A stretch of DNA of 64,000 nt from Parvibaculum sedimenti (GTDB lineage Bacteria > Pseudomonadota > Alphaproteobacteria > Parvibaculales > Parvibaculaceae): NCBI RefSeq assembly GCF_009184905.1, contig NZ_WESC01000011.1, positions 1 through 64,000 of the forward strand. Reading direction: 5' to 3'. Both the position numbers and the translations under genes were made by a program. This document shows positions 38,587 through 48,984 of the stretch, piece by piece. A model generated the notes under the pieces. The model saw only the letters and a program-made list of their open reading frames with translations, made no database searches and was not told the DNA's origin. Every line of letters starts with the position of its first letter. The first letter of the stretch is position 1.

Positions 38587-39888
38587 ATGACAGATGCCGC
38601 AAGCGCCGAAGATGTGAAAGTGCAGGGGAAAGGTAAGAGCCTGCCTTTCGGCGCCTTCGAGTGGTTGCTTGCCATGCGCTATCTCCGCGCGCGGCGGCGA
38701 GAGGGCTTCATCTCGGTCATAGCCGGGTTCTCCTTTGTCGGCATCCTGCTCGGCGTGGCCACGCTCATCATCGTCATGTCGGTGATGAACGGGTTTCGCA
38801 CTGAGCTTCTCGGGCGGATTCTGGGGCTCAACGGGCATATGTTCGTGCGCGGCGTGACCTCCTTCGTTCCCGATTACGATTACCTTTCCGAGACCATCGA
38901 GAAAATTCCCGGCGTCGTCAGCGCCACGCCCATTGTCGAGGGGCAGGCGATGGCATCGAGCCGCTCCAATGCGCTGGGCGCGCTCGTTCGCGGCATACAC
39001 GAAAAGGATCTGCGGCGGCTGAAAGTCGTTTCCGATCATTTGCTGATGGGGACGCTCGACGGTTTCGATGGCGGCGAAGGTGTTGCCATCGGCTCCCGGC
39101 TTGCCCGCAGCCTCGGATTGACGCTGGGCGACAACATTACGCTTCTCTCGCCACGGGGTGCGATCACGCCTTTCGGAACTGCGCCGCGCGTGAAGTCCTA
39201 TCGCGTCGCCGCGATCTTCGAGATCGGCATGTCGGAATATGACTCGAGCTTCGTCTTCATGCCTCTCGACGAAGCGAAGCAGTATTTCCGGACAGGCGAT
39301 GGCGTCACCGCGCTCGAGGTGAAGATCAAGGATCCGGACCGCGTCAACGAGTTCGTTGGGCCGGTGGGACAAAAGGCCGGCTCCTGCTGCGACGTGCTGA
39401 CATGGCAGCAGACGAACCAGAGCTTTTTCAGCGCGCTTCAGGTGGAGCGCAACGTCATGTTCCTGATCCTGACGCTGATCCTCATCGTCGCCGCGCTCAA
39501 CATCGTGTCGGGCCTCATCATGCTGGTGAAGGACAAGGGGCGCGACATCGCCGTGCTCAGGACCATGGGCGCGACGCGCGGCTCCGTAATGCGGATTTTC
39601 TTCATTTCCGGCGCTTCGATTGGTGTCGTCGGCACGCTCGCCGGCTTCGCGCTCGGCACGATTTTCTGCCTCAACATCGAGACGCTGCGCGTCTGGCTTT
39701 CGGAGCTTTCGGGCACGGAACTCTTTTCGCCCGAAATCTATTTCCTGAGCCACATGCCCGCCGAGATCGACACGGGCGAGGTCGTCTCCGTCGTTGGTAT
39801 GGCGTTGTTCCTGTCCTTCGCCGCGACGCTTTACCCTGCGTGGCGGGCGGCGTCGCTCGATCCGGTCGAAGCGCTGAGGTACGAATGA
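38587..39888 (+). CDS. lolC: Lipoprotein-releasing ABC transporter permease LolC/LolE family
   Basis: Inner-membrane permease that extracts lipoproteins and hands them to LolA. At 433 residues it has one N-terminal helix ([20 protein letters not shown]), a large periplasmic domain, and three C-terminal helices, the FtsX-like topology. One gene of this type is present next to lolD, so the complex is probably a LolC-type homodimer (sometimes called LolF) with LolD, as in many alphaproteobacteria. The stop overlaps the lolD start. Confidence 0.94.
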   Translation: MTDAASAEDVKVQGKGKSLPFGAFEWLLAMRYLRARRREGFISVIAGFSFVGILLGVATLIIVMSVMNGFRTELLGRILGLNGHMFVRGVTSFVPDYDYLSETIEKIPGVVSATPIVEGQAMASSRSNALGALVRGIHEKDLRRLKVVSDHLLMGTLDGFDGGEGVAIGSRLARSLGLTLGDNITLLSPRGAITPFGTAPRVKSYRVAAIFEIGMSEYDSSFVFMPLDEAKQYFRTGDGVTALEVKIKDPDRVNEFVGPVGQKAGSCCDVLTWQQTNQSFFSALQVERNVMFLILTLILIVAALNIVSGLIMLVKDKGRDIAVLRTMGATRGSVMRIFFISGASIGVVGTLAGFALGTIFCLNIETLRVWLSELSGTELFSPEIYFLSHMPAEIDTGEVVSVVGMALFLSFAATLYPAWRAASLDPVEALRYE

Positions 39889-40598
39889 TGGAGAATCCCG
39901 TTCTCAGCCTGCGGGGCATTCGCCGCGTCTACACCCAAGGCGAAGAAGAGCTGCGCATCTTCGAGGATGCCTCGCTCGACATCAGGGCAGGAGAGATGGT
40001 GGCGCTGGTCGGTCCTTCCGGTTCCGGCAAGTCGTCGCTTCTCCATATCGCAGGCTTGCTCGAAGCGCCGCAGGCAGGCCAGGTTGTCATTTCGGGCCGC
40101 GATTGCGTCAGTCTTGATGACGGTCAGCGCACGGAGGTCCGGCGCAACGAGGTTGGCTTCGTCTATCAGTTTCACAATCTTCTGCCTGAATTCTCGGCGG
40201 TGGAAAACGTCGTTCTGCCGCAGATGATCGCGGGCGTACCACGCCGCAAGGCGGAGGAATTCGCGCTTTATCTGCTGGGCCGAATGGGGCTTGCAGCGCG
40301 GGCGAAGCATCGTCCCGCCGAGCTTTCCGGCGGTGAGCAGCAGCGCGTGGCGATTGCCCGCGCGCTTGCCAACAATCCCCATGTCCTTCTCGCGGACGAG
40401 CCGACGGGAAACCTCGATCCCAAGACTTCCCACATGGTCTTCAGCGAGTTGCTGGAGGTTTGCCGGACACAGGGCGTCGCCGCTCTCGTCGCGACGCATA
40501 ATCTCGATCTCGCCAGCCATATGGATCGGGTCGTGCTGCTGCATGATGGCAAGCTTCTGGAAGGTTCGGAAGTCGTTTCGACCTATCAGAGCCTCTGA
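39885..40598 (+). CDS. lolD: Lipoprotein-releasing ABC transporter ATPase
   Basis: ATP-binding subunit that powers lipoprotein release, 237 residues. Seen: Walker [10 protein letters not shown]-loop [12 protein letters not shown], signature [15 protein letters not shown], Walker [13 protein letters not shown] and the H-loop THNLDLA. The ATG at 39885 overlaps the lolC stop; ATG 39888 right after it is nearly as good. A longer open frame upstream is inside lolC and rejected. Confidence 0.96.
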   Translation: MMENPVLSLRGIRRVYTQGEEELRIFEDASLDIRAGEMVALVGPSGSGKSSLLHIAGLLEAPQAGQVVISGRDCVSLDDGQRTEVRRNEVGFVYQFHNLLPEFSAVENVVLPQMIAGVPRRKAEEFALYLLGRMGLAARAKHRPAELSGGEQQRVAIARALANNPHVLLADEPTGNLDPKTSHMVFSELLEVCRTQGVAALVATHNLDLASHMDRVVLLHDGKLLEGSEVVSTYQSL

Positions 40599-40706
40599 TC
40601 TCCGCAATCAATCGATTTTATCGAACGAAACGTCCGGAGCTATGCGTTGGACCCCGGCGGGCCCACCGGCGATCCTTGCCGCAGTCAGTGATCCAGGGAG
40701 ATCCAA

Positions 40707-41750
40707 ATGTCTGCGAGCGAGACTCCGGCGGCCGCCATCCTTCCCCATGAGCATGAGGCATCGCGCAACTGGCTGGCGCGAACGCTGCCGGGCATACTGC
40801 TGACGGCGATCATTGCGGTTGTTGCGACGGCGCTCCACCATGTTCCCGGACTCGGCAGCTTCAGTTCGCTCATCCTGTCAATTCTCATCGGCATGGCGTT
40901 TCACAATTTTGTCGGCACGCCGAGGCGGGCGAAGGCGGGCGTCACGTTTTCCCTGCGCCGTGTCCTCCGGGCGGCAATCATCCTGCTGGGACTTCAATTG
41001 ACCGTGACCCAGATCGCAACGGTTGGCGTCGCCGGTGTGGCGGGTACTGTTCTCACGCTCGGTGCCACCTTCCTCTTTACGCTCTGGGCAGGTAGGCGGC
41101 TTGGTGTAGATCGTGCGCTTTCGACGCTGATCGCGACGGGCACCTCGATCTGCGGCGCGTCGGCGGTGGTTGCCGCTAACGCCGTGGTCGATGGCGGCGA
41201 CGAGGATGTGGCCTATGCCATTGCCACGGTGACGGTCTTCGGATCGCTGTCCATGGTGCTTTTTCCCGCGCTCGACTCGGTGCTGCATCTTGCGCCGCAT
41301 GTCTATGGATTGTGGAGCGGCGCCTCCATACACGAGATCGCGCAGGTGGTGGCTGCCGCCTTTCAGGAAGGCCAGGATGCCGGGCATTTCGGCACCATCG
41401 TCAAGCTGACCCGCGTGCTGATGCTAGCGCCCGTCGTGCTGCTGCTCGCCTGGTTCTGGGACCGCGGCCGCGGGAAGAGCGGCGGTCGGCGCAAGGGCAC
41501 GACGCCGTGGTTTGCCTTCGGCTTTCTGCTGATGGTCGGCGTGAACAGCTTTGTGCCGATTTCGGCCAGCCTGCATGACGGTGCGGCGGAGGTCACCACC
41601 TTCATGCTGGCGATGGCGCTGGCCGCCATGGGTCTGGAGACGGATATCGCCAAGCTGAGGGCGAAGGGCCTGCGCCCGCTGGCCCTCGGCGCCTCGGCCT
41701 GGGTGTTCATTACGTCCTTCGGTCTGGCGATGGCGGTGCTTGCCATGTAA
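40707..41750 (+). CDS. YeiH/UPF0324 family membrane protein (putative sulfate exporter family)
   Basis: A 347-residue inner-membrane protein with about ten hydrophobic segments. Seen: LSILIGMAFHN, RRVLRAAIILLGLQLT, and the characteristic TGTSICGASAVVAANAVV and AMGLETDIAKL segments of this family. Its transport substrate is not established; the family name as sulfate exporter is only by annotation tradition. A LysR-type regulator gene follows directly on the same strand, an arrangement often seen for yeiH and its regulator yeiE, suggesting regulation of this gene. Confidence 0.88.
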   Translation: MSASETPAAAILPHEHEASRNWLARTLPGILLTAIIAVVATALHHVPGLGSFSSLILSILIGMAFHNFVGTPRRAKAGVTFSLRRVLRAAIILLGLQLTVTQIATVGVAGVAGTVLTLGATFLFTLWAGRRLGVDRALSTLIATGTSICGASAVVAANAVVDGGDEDVAYAIATVTVFGSLSMVLFPALDSVLHLAPHVYGLWSGASIHEIAQVVAAAFQEGQDAGHFGTIVKLTRVLMLAPVVLLLAWFWDRGRGKSGGRRKGTTPWFAFGFLLMVGVNSFVPISASLHDGAAEVTTFMLAMALAAMGLETDIAKLRAKGLRPLALGASAWVFITSFGLAMAVLAM

Positions 41751-41796
41751 TGCTGCGAACGATCGTTTCGTTCAATGGAAAGCGCGGGCCCGCCTC

Positions 41797-42693
41797 TTGA
41801 CCCTCGAACAGTTGCGCATATTCGTCGCCGTGGCGGAGCGGGAGCATGTGACCCGCGCCGCCGCGGCGTTGGGGCTTACGCAATCAGCCGTCAGCTCCGC
41901 CATCGCGGTGCTTGAGACGCAGCACGACACGCGGCTTTTCGATCGCGTCGGCCGGCATATTGAGTTGACGAATGCCGGTCGCGACTTTCTCGTCGAAGCG
42001 CGCGCCGTGCTCGCGCGCGCGCATGCGGCCGAGCTTGTCCTGAGCGAGCTTGGCACGCTTGGCCGTGGTACTCTCAACGTGCAGGCCAGCCAGACCATTG
42101 CCAGCTACTGGCTTCCCTCGCGACTTGTCCGCTTTCGTCAGGCCTATCCGAAAATTGAGGTGCGCCTCTCCGCCGGTAACACGGAGACTGTCGCGCGCGC
42201 GGTTCTCGAAGGCGATGCCGATCTTGGTTTTGTCGAAGGCGCTGTGCGCGTCCCGGCGTTGGCGTCGAGCGAAGTCGGCGGCGATCAGCTCGTGCTGGCG
42301 GTCGGTAGCGATCATCCGCTGGCAAAGCGGCGCAATGTCGGCCTTGCGGACCTTGCCGATGTTCCCTGGGTCGTGCGCGAAGCAGGTTCCGGCACACGTT
42401 CCGAAATGGAGGCGGCGCTCATTGCGATGAAGATGCCGATCCATGCTCGGGACATCGCACTTGAATTACCGTCGAACGAGGCTGTGCGGGCGGCGCTGGA
42501 GGCGGGCGCCGGTGTCGGTGGCATGTCGGAGCTTGTCGCGGCGCCGGGAATACAGGCGGGCAGGCTGAAGCGTCTCGATATCGACCTGCCACGCAGGCCC
42601 TTCCTTGCGCTTCGTCACCGCGAGCGCCGTCTCAGCAAGGCCGGGGAGGCTTTGTTGGCATTGTGCATAGAGAAGCCCGGTCGGCGGAAATAG
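41797..42693 (+). CDS. LysR-type transcriptional regulator
   Basis: About 298 residues. The N-terminal winged helix-turn-helix is seen as LEQLRIFVAVAEREHVTRAAAALGLTQSAVSSAI, followed by the linker helix and a substrate-binding domain of the PBP2 type (LNVQASQTIASYWLP onwards). No ATG starts this frame: TTG at 41797 matches the family N-terminus, while TTG 41740 inside the previous gene would add 19 residues. It resembles CysB/YeiE-like regulators and probably controls the adjacent YeiH-type gene. Confidence 0.88.
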   Translation: MTLEQLRIFVAVAEREHVTRAAAALGLTQSAVSSAIAVLETQHDTRLFDRVGRHIELTNAGRDFLVEARAVLARAHAAELVLSELGTLGRGTLNVQASQTIASYWLPSRLVRFRQAYPKIEVRLSAGNTETVARAVLEGDADLGFVEGAVRVPALASSEVGGDQLVLAVGSDHPLAKRRNVGLADLADVPWVVREAGSGTRSEMEAALIAMKMPIHARDIALELPSNEAVRAALEAGAGVGGMSELVAAPGIQAGRLKRLDIDLPRRPFLALRHRERRLSKAGEALLALCIEKPGRRK

Positions 42694-42752
42694 GCTCAAG
42701 CCTTCTTCTGCGGTAAGACCGTTTCGAAGCATCTGCCATCGGGGAGGGCGAT

Positions 42753-45041
42753 ATGAGATCGGGGCTGTTTTTCGTCGCCATGGCGGCGGCGCTCTTTCTT
42801 GCGGCTCTGGCGCTTCGCGCACCGGGACCGCAGCCTGCGGACATCCCAGCGCATCAGTTTTCGGCGAGCCGCGCGATGGAAGATATCCGCGTCATCGCCG
42901 CTCGGCCTCATCCCATAGGCGCGGTGGACGCTGCCCGCGTCCGTGCCTATCTCTTTTCGCGCATGACGGCGCTTGGCCTCTCGCCGCGTCTAGGTTTGGG
43001 GCAGGGCACATTCTCGCTACCTGCGCGGCGGATTTTCGTCGCGGGCCGCGTCGTCAATTTCGTCGGCCTGTTGTCCGGCACGCAGGGAGATCTGCCCGCG
43101 ATCCTCATCATGGCGCATTACGACACGGTGCCGAACTCGCCGGGCGCTGCCGACGACACGGCGGGCGTCGCTTCGGCGCTCGAGATTGTCGCCAATCTCA
43201 ACGCCGCAGGGCCGCGCCTGCGCGATGTGATCGTTCTCTTCACCGATGGCGAGGAGGCGGGGCTTCTCGGGTCCGACGCATTCTTTGCAAGGGATCCGCT
43301 GGCGCGCCGCGTCGGTCTCGTCATCAATCTCGAAGCGCGCGGCGGAGGCGGCCGCGCGATGATGTTCGAGACGAATGGTAAGGTCGGCGGCATCGTTTCG
43401 GCCTATGGCCGCGCCGCGCCGCTGCCGAGCGCGAATTCGCTGGCGGCTTTTGTCTATCGTCACATGCCGAACGGCACCGACTTCACCAATGCCGCGCGGC
43501 GAGGATTGGCGGGGCTCAATTTTGCCTATATCGGCGACGAGCTCGATTATCACACAGCCCATGCGACGCCGGAGAACATCGATCCCGGTAGCGTGCAGCA
43601 CATGGGCGACAGCGTTCTGGGCCTCGTGGCGCAGCTCTCCCATGCGCGGGAATATCCGAACGGCGCGAGCGAGCGCGTCTATGCCGATATTCTGGGGCAT
43701 GGCTTCGTCGCCTATCCGGTGTGGGGCGGCTGGCTCATCATTGGCGCGTCGATCGTTCTTATTGCCCTTGCCGCCATCCGCTGGCGGCGGGAGGGCGCAC
43801 TTCGCGCGGGCGATGTGCTGCGTGGTGTCGGTCTCTTTCTCTGCGTGACGGTGGGCGTCGGCGCGGGGCTCGGGCTCATCGGCTGGTTGATGCTCGGCTT
43901 CAGCGACGTGCAGATGAAATACACGCTGCTGGCGCGATATGGATTTGTGCTCGGCGGCTATGTCGCGCTGGCGACGGGCCTCGCGCTCAGCGTCGTCGCC
44001 GCATTTCTCGGCGTGTCGTTTCTGGGCCGCACAGCGACGCCCGAGGCGCTCTGGTGCGGCGGGCTTTTATTGCTCGTCGTGGCGGCGGCGGGGCTTCAGG
44101 TGGTGGCGCCGACGACCGCGTTCATGGTGGCCTGGCCGTTGCTCGTCGGATCGTTGGCCGCTGCGGCGCCGCTCGCGCCTTTCGTGGGGCAGGGGGCGAG
44201 AGCATTCATCGTCGCGACGGTCATCGGAGCGCTCGGTGCGGGCCAGGCGGCGGAGTGGGGCGGACAGATATTCGGCGCGCTTGGCGTCAATGTGCCGGCG
44301 CTGCTGACAGTGCAGGCCGCCATAATCTCGATTCTTCTCTGGCCCTCGGTCTTTGCGCTCGCGCGGGCGTCGCGGGCATGGGCTGCGCCTGCGGCGCTGA
44401 TCACGCTTGGCGGCATTGCCGTTCTCTATGCCCGCTTCGCGCCTGCCGATGCCGCGCATCCGCGCCTGACGGAGGCCTTCTACACCGCCGGGCCCGGCCC
44501 ACAGGATTTCAACCGCATTGCCGATTTTCCCCGCCTCGATGAGTGGTCCATGGCGGCCCTTGAGGCCGATGGCGGCGAGGTTCAGCGAGATGAATTCCAG
44601 CCTTTCCTGCCCATGAAGGTCTGGGCGGTGGCGGCGAAGCCCGCATCCGTCGCGCAGCCGGAAATTGCCGTGGTGAGGGCGGAGACGAGAGGCGGCCGCC
44701 GGTTCATCACGCTGCGGCTTACGCCGACGCGTGGTGGGCGGGAGTTGCGGCTCTTCCTCAAGCCGAACGTCGATCTCGGCGATGCGGTTCTGAATGGCCA
44801 GCCGCTGTCCGCTTCCGTGGCGGCTGGCGTCTGGACGGGCTTCGGCTATGCCGCTCCGCCGGGCGAGGGCGTTACGCTATCCTTCTCCGCCGCCGCACCC
44901 GGGCGGATCGAGGCGAAGCTTGCCGAGGTTGCCGATGGTTGGCCCGAGGGTGCCAAGGTGCCGCCGAAGCCCGCGGGGTTCATGCCCTGGCGCTATTCCG
45001 ACGTGACGGTCGGCCTCACGGATTTTTCCACAGCCTGGTAA
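42753..45041 (+). CDS. Membrane-anchored M28 family zinc peptidase
   Basis: A 762-residue protein. An N-terminal membrane segment (FFVAMAAALFLAALAL) leads to an M28 aminopeptidase-like domain outside the inner membrane: zinc ligands are suggested by His122 (IMAHYDTVP), Asp135 (GAADDTAGVA), Glu167/Glu168 (DGEEAGLLGS), Glu194 (NLEARG) and His267 (DYHTAH). About seven to nine further hydrophobic segments follow between roughly 330 and 570, then a soluble C-terminal beta-rich region. This layout is like the eukaryotic ER metallopeptidase group. The substrate is unknown. Confidence 0.88.
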   Translation: MRSGLFFVAMAAALFLAALALRAPGPQPADIPAHQFSASRAMEDIRVIAARPHPIGAVDAARVRAYLFSRMTALGLSPRLGLGQGTFSLPARRIFVAGRVVNFVGLLSGTQGDLPAILIMAHYDTVPNSPGAADDTAGVASALEIVANLNAAGPRLRDVIVLFTDGEEAGLLGSDAFFARDPLARRVGLVINLEARGGGGRAMMFETNGKVGGIVSAYGRAAPLPSANSLAAFVYRHMPNGTDFTNAARRGLAGLNFAYIGDELDYHTAHATPENIDPGSVQHMGDSVLGLVAQLSHAREYPNGASERVYADILGHGFVAYPVWGGWLIIGASIVLIALAAIRWRREGALRAGDVLRGVGLFLCVTVGVGAGLGLIGWLMLGFSDVQMKYTLLARYGFVLGGYVALATGLALSVVAAFLGVSFLGRTATPEALWCGGLLLLVVAAAGLQVVAPTTAFMVAWPLLVGSLAAAAPLAPFVGQGARAFIVATVIGALGAGQAAEWGGQIFGALGVNVPALLTVQAAIISILLWPSVFALARASRAWAAPAALITLGGIAVLYARFAPADAAHPRLTEAFYTAGPGPQDFNRIADFPRLDEWSMAALEADGGEVQRDEFQPFLPMKVWAVAAKPASVAQPEIAVVRAETRGGRRFITLRLTPTRGGRELRLFLKPNVDLGDAVLNGQPLSASVAAGVWTGFGYAAPPGEGVTLSFSAAAPGRIEAKLAEVADGWPEGAKVPPKPAGFMPWRYSDVTVGLTDFSTAW

Positions 45042-45112
45042 TCGATCGCTTGACAGGAAAGAACGAAAAGGGAACACTTCGAAACAGAACAATCCATGAA
45101 CGGAGTTTCGAT

Positions 45113-45253
45113 ATGAGCAAGTTCATCGCTACGGCTTCCAAATCGACCGCTCGCTACTGGCTCAAGGATGTGGCGGCGCTTGCCTCCATTGGAGGTTTCG
45201 TCTGGGTGGCAGGTACCTGGGCGCAGATCGCACACGGATTTATGGCCGGTTGA
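45113..45253 (+). CDS. 46-residue single-pass membrane peptide, unknown
   Basis: Not recognised. The ATG is 7 bases after GGAG (45102-45105), a clear ribosome site. A polar N-terminus (MSKFIATASKSTARYW) precedes one hydrophobic helix (about residues 20-42, VAALASIGGFVWVAGTWAQI). It lies between the M28 peptidase and dnaE on the same strand with separate spacing, so it may be its own unit. Confidence 0.65.
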   Translation: MSKFIATASKSTARYWLKDVAALASIGGFVWVAGTWAQIAHGFMAG

Positions 45254-45320
45254 TTCTGTCCACAGTTTTGGGGGCCCGCAGGACCCCCGGCAGGTGACAT
45301 GAGGGAGGCGGAGACGGACA

Positions 45321-48300
45321 ATGTCTCGCATGGCCGACTCGCTCCCCCGCTTCATTCATCTGCGCCTCCATTCCGCTTTCTCGCTTCTTGAAGGCGCGAT
45401 CCGGGTCAAGGACCTCGTCAAGCTCTGCAAGGCGAATGACATGCCCGCCGTCGCGCTGACGGACACGACCAATCTCTTCGGGGCGCTGGAGTTCTCGGAG
45501 ACCATGGCCGGGGCGGGCATTCAGCCCATCGTCGGCTGTACGCTCCCCATCATGCTGGACGAGAGCGATGAACCGGGGCGCGGGCCCCGGCGCGAAGTGG
45601 CTGGCACACTGGTGCTGCTCGTCAAGAACGAGACGGGCTATCTCAATCTGATGAAGCTTTCGAGTCGGGCCTATCTGGGCCCGGAAGCGGGCGAAGCGCC
45701 TCATGTCACGCTCGATCTCGTGGCGGCGCATGGCGAAGGGCTCATCTGCCTCACCGGCGGGCCGGGCGGCATCGTCAACCGGCTGCTGGCGGCCGGTCAG
45801 CGTCCTGCCGCCGAGGAACTCCTGCTGCGGCTGAAGTCGATCTTCGGCGATCGGCTCTATGTTGAGCTTCAGCGCCACGACCTTCCCGTTGAGCGCCAGA
45901 CGGAGCTGGCGCTGATCGACCTCGCTTATGAGCATGCGTTGCCGCTGGTCGCGACCAACGAGCCCTATTTCGCCAAGGAAGAGGAATATGAAGCGCATGA
46001 CGCGATGATCTGCATCGCGGAAGGCGCCTATGTCGTGCAGGGCGACAGGCGGCGGCTCACGCCCGAGCATCGTTTCAAGTCGCAAGACGAGATGGTCGCA
46101 CTGTTCGACGATCTGCCCGAGGCAACGGAGAACACGATCGAGATCGCGCGGCGCTGCTCCTATCGCCCGCGTACACGCAAGCCGATCCTTCCGAAATTCA
46201 GCCTCGACATCGCGGAAGCAGACGAGCTTCGCCGTCAGGCGGAAGAAGGCCTCACCGCGCGTCTCGCGCAGGTCGAGGCTGTGACCTCGGAGGAGGATTA
46301 TCGCGCGCGGTTGCGTTTCGAGCTCGATGTCATCATCAAGATGGACTTCCCGGGCTACTTCCTCATCGTGTCCGACTTCATCAAATGGGCGAAGGCGCAT
46401 GGCATTCCGGTGGGACCGGGCCGTGGTTCGGGCGCGGGCTCGGTCGTCGCATGGGCGCTCACCATCACCGACCTCGATCCGCTTCGCTTCGGGTTGCTCT
46501 TCGAGCGCTTTCTCAATCCCGAACGCGTCTCGATGCCTGACTTCGATATCGACTTCTGTCAGGACCGGCGCGACGAGGTGATCCGCTATGTGCAGGATCG
46601 CTACGGCTACGATCAGGTCGCGCAGATCATCACCTTCGGAAAGCTGCAGGCGCGCGCCGTATTGCGCGACGTGGGCCGCGTGCTGCAATTGCCCTATGGG
46701 CAGGTGGACCGGCTCTGCAAGCTGGTGCCGAACAATCCCGCCAATCCGGTGACGCTCGCCGAAGCCATTCAGGGCGAGCCGCGTCTGCAGGAGGCGCGCG
46801 ATTCCGAAGAGGCGGTGGCGAAGCTGCTCGAAATCGGCCAGCGCCTCGAAGGGCTCTATCGCCACGCCTCGACCCATGCGGCCGGCGTCGTGATCGGCGA
46901 CCGCCCGCTTGATGAGCTGGTGCCGCTCTATCGCGATCCGCGTTCCGACATGCCGGTGACGCAGTTCAACATGAAATGGGTCGAGCCCGCCGGTCTCGTG
47001 AAGTTCGACTTTCTCGGCCTCAAGACGCTCACCGTGCTCGATCAGGCCGTGAAACTCATCGCGCGGCGTGGCATCGAGGTCGATCTTCTCAATCTGCCGC
47101 TTGCCGACGAAATGACTTACGCCATGCTCGGGCGCGGCGAAACGGTCGGCGTGTTCCAGCTTGAAAGTTCGGGCATGCGCGACGTGCTCCGCAAGCTCAA
47201 TGCGGACCGTTTCGAGGACATCATCGCTCTCGTGGCGCTCTATCGCCCCGGCCCGATGGACAACATCCCGAAATACATCAGCTGCAAGCATGGCCGCGAG
47301 GAGCCGGACTATCTGCATCCGCTGCTCGAACCGGTGCTGAAGGAGACGAACGGCGTCATCATCTACCAGGAGCAGGTGATGCAGATCGCGCAGATCCTCT
47401 CCGGCTATTCGCTCGGCGAAGCCGATCTTCTGCGCCGCGCCATGGGCAAGAAGATCAAGGCGGAAATGGAGGCGCAGAAGGAGCGCTTCGTCACCGGCGC
47501 CGTCGCGAAGAATATCGACAAGGGGCAAGCCTCGACGATCTTCGAACTCGTCGACAAGTTCGCGGGCTACGGCTTCAACAAGTCGCATGCCGCCGCCTAT
47601 GCGCTCGTCGCCTATCAGACGGCATGGCTGAAGGCGAACCATCCGGTCGAGTTCCTCGCGGCGTCCATGAGCCTCGATCTCGGCAATACCGACAAGCTCA
47701 ACATCTTCAAGCAGGACGCGCAGCGCCTTGGCATCAGGATCAGGCCGCCAAGCGTCAACGAGTCCGAAGCCGTCTTCGCGGTGAAGGACGGCGAGGTGCT
47801 TTACGCGCTGTCGGCGATCAAGAATGTCGGCCGGCAGGCGATGGAGCATCTGGTCGAAGTGCGCGAGGAGGGCGGGCCCTTCCGCGATCTTTTCGATTTC
47901 GCGCGCCGCATAAATCCGCGCTTCGTCAACAAGCGTGCCTTTGAAAACCTCGCCCGGGCGGGCGCCTTCGACTGCCTGAACCCGCACCGCGCGCAGGTGC
48001 TCGCCGCCGTCGACCTCGTGCTCGGCACGGCGAATGCGTCGGCGCAGGAGCGCGAGTCGAACCAGGTGAGCCTCTTCGGCGAGGCGACGGGCGCCAAGGT
48101 CGCCAACCCAGCGCTGCCGAATGTCGAACCCTGGACGGCGATCGAACGCCTTAACGAGGAGTTCAATGCCATCGGCTTCTATCTCTCCGGCCACCCGCTC
48201 GATGACTATCAGACGGCGCTGCGCCGCGCGAATGTCGTCACCTGGGCGGAAGTGGGGCCGCGCGGCAATCAGGCGGAGCTCGTCGCAGGCACCGTGACGG

Positions 48301-48746
48301 CCAAGCAGGAGCGGAAATCGAAGAAGGGCAATCCCTTCGCCTTTCTCAGCCTTTCGGACCCGAGTGGCCAGTTCGAGATCGTCGTCTTCTCCGAAGTCCT
48401 CAACCGCTCGCGCGAGTTGATGGAGCCGGGCAAGTCGATCGTCATCTCGGTCGAGATCGACCGCACGAGCGACGAGGTGAAGCTCCGCGCCCAGTCGGTG
48501 CGCTCGGTGGACGAGGTGGTGGCGAATGCGGCAGCGGGCATGAAGATATTCCTCGAAACGCCCGAGCCGCTCGCCGTCCTCAAGTCGCGGCTCGGCGAAA
48601 AGGGTCGGGGCCTCGTCTCGCTGGTGCTGATGGGCGAAGGCGGCCGAGAGGTCGAATTGAAGCTCCCCGGCGGCTACCGCGTGACCCCGCAGATTCGCGG
48701 CGCGATCAAATCCATGCCGGGCGTCATCGAGGTGCAGGAGATTTAG
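45321..48746 (+). CDS. dnaE: DNA polymerase III alpha subunit
   Basis: Catalytic subunit of the replicative polymerase, 1141 residues. The N-terminal PHP domain begins with FIHLRLHSAFSLLEGA. The polymerase palm has GPGRGSGAGSVVAWAL and the catalytic aspartates in MPDFDIDFCQDRRDEVI. Further on are the FVNKRAFENLARAGAF helix-hairpin-helix part and an OB-fold (FAFLSLSDPSGQFEIVVFSE). The length and domain order are those of DnaE1, not the error-prone DnaE2. Confidence 0.97.
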   Translation: MSRMADSLPRFIHLRLHSAFSLLEGAIRVKDLVKLCKANDMPAVALTDTTNLFGALEFSETMAGAGIQPIVGCTLPIMLDESDEPGRGPRREVAGTLVLLVKNETGYLNLMKLSSRAYLGPEAGEAPHVTLDLVAAHGEGLICLTGGPGGIVNRLLAAGQRPAAEELLLRLKSIFGDRLYVELQRHDLPVERQTELALIDLAYEHALPLVATNEPYFAKEEEYEAHDAMICIAEGAYVVQGDRRRLTPEHRFKSQDEMVALFDDLPEATENTIEIARRCSYRPRTRKPILPKFSLDIAEADELRRQAEEGLTARLAQVEAVTSEEDYRARLRFELDVIIKMDFPGYFLIVSDFIKWAKAHGIPVGPGRGSGAGSVVAWALTITDLDPLRFGLLFERFLNPERVSMPDFDIDFCQDRRDEVIRYVQDRYGYDQVAQIITFGKLQARAVLRDVGRVLQLPYGQVDRLCKLVPNNPANPVTLAEAIQGEPRLQEARDSEEAVAKLLEIGQRLEGLYRHASTHAAGVVIGDRPLDELVPLYRDPRSDMPVTQFNMKWVEPAGLVKFDFLGLKTLTVLDQAVKLIARRGIEVDLLNLPLADEMTYAMLGRGETVGVFQLESSGMRDVLRKLNADRFEDIIALVALYRPGPMDNIPKYISCKHGREEPDYLHPLLEPVLKETNGVIIYQEQVMQIAQILSGYSLGEADLLRRAMGKKIKAEMEAQKERFVTGAVAKNIDKGQASTIFELVDKFAGYGFNKSHAAAYALVAYQTAWLKANHPVEFLAASMSLDLGNTDKLNIFKQDAQRLGIRIRPPSVNESEAVFAVKDGEVLYALSAIKNVGRQAMEHLVEVREEGGPFRDLFDFARRINPRFVNKRAFENLARAGAFDCLNPHRAQVLAAVDLVLGTANASAQERESNQVSLFGEATGAKVANPALPNVEPWTAIERLNEEFNAIGFYLSGHPLDDYQTALRRANVVTWAEVGPRGNQAELVAGTVTAKQERKSKKGNPFAFLSLSDPSGQFEIVVFSEVLNRSRELMEPGKSIVISVEIDRTSDEVKLRAQSVRSVDEVVANAAAGMKIFLETPEPLAVLKSRLGEKGRGLVSLVLMGEGGREVELKLPGGYRVTPQIRGAIKSMPGVIEVQEI

Positions 48747-48797
48747 GCCGGAGATAGCTCTTTTTTGGCCTCCTTTCCGCCTAAAGCCCCATGAGAC

Positions 48798-48826
48798 TTG
48801 CCTTTTTGACTTTTTCCTCCTATACC
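48798..48826 (+). promoter_or_regulatory. rpsB: Promoter and leader of rpsB-tsf
   Basis: TTGCCT (48798-48803), 17 bases, then TATACC (48821-48826). This leaves a leader of about 150 nt before rpsB, long enough for the S2 autoregulation known in other proteobacteria, though I cannot confirm a matching structure. Confidence 0.5.
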
Positions 48827-48984
48827 CGCGCCATTCCACACGCGGGGTTCGGCACTCCCACGCCTGTTGGCGCGTCCTTCAAAGGGGCGTCATAAAGGCA
48901 ACATAGGGTTTGTCGGTCCGGTGCGGCCTTTAAAAGCCGTTCTTTCCCCCGCGGAGGTCCAACCGGAAAAGGAGTATGGGTGTC

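Noticed and set aside
45240-48839. 1199-codon minus-strand frame opposite dnaE
   Set aside because: Same reason: complete overlap with a certain gene and no recognisable protein.
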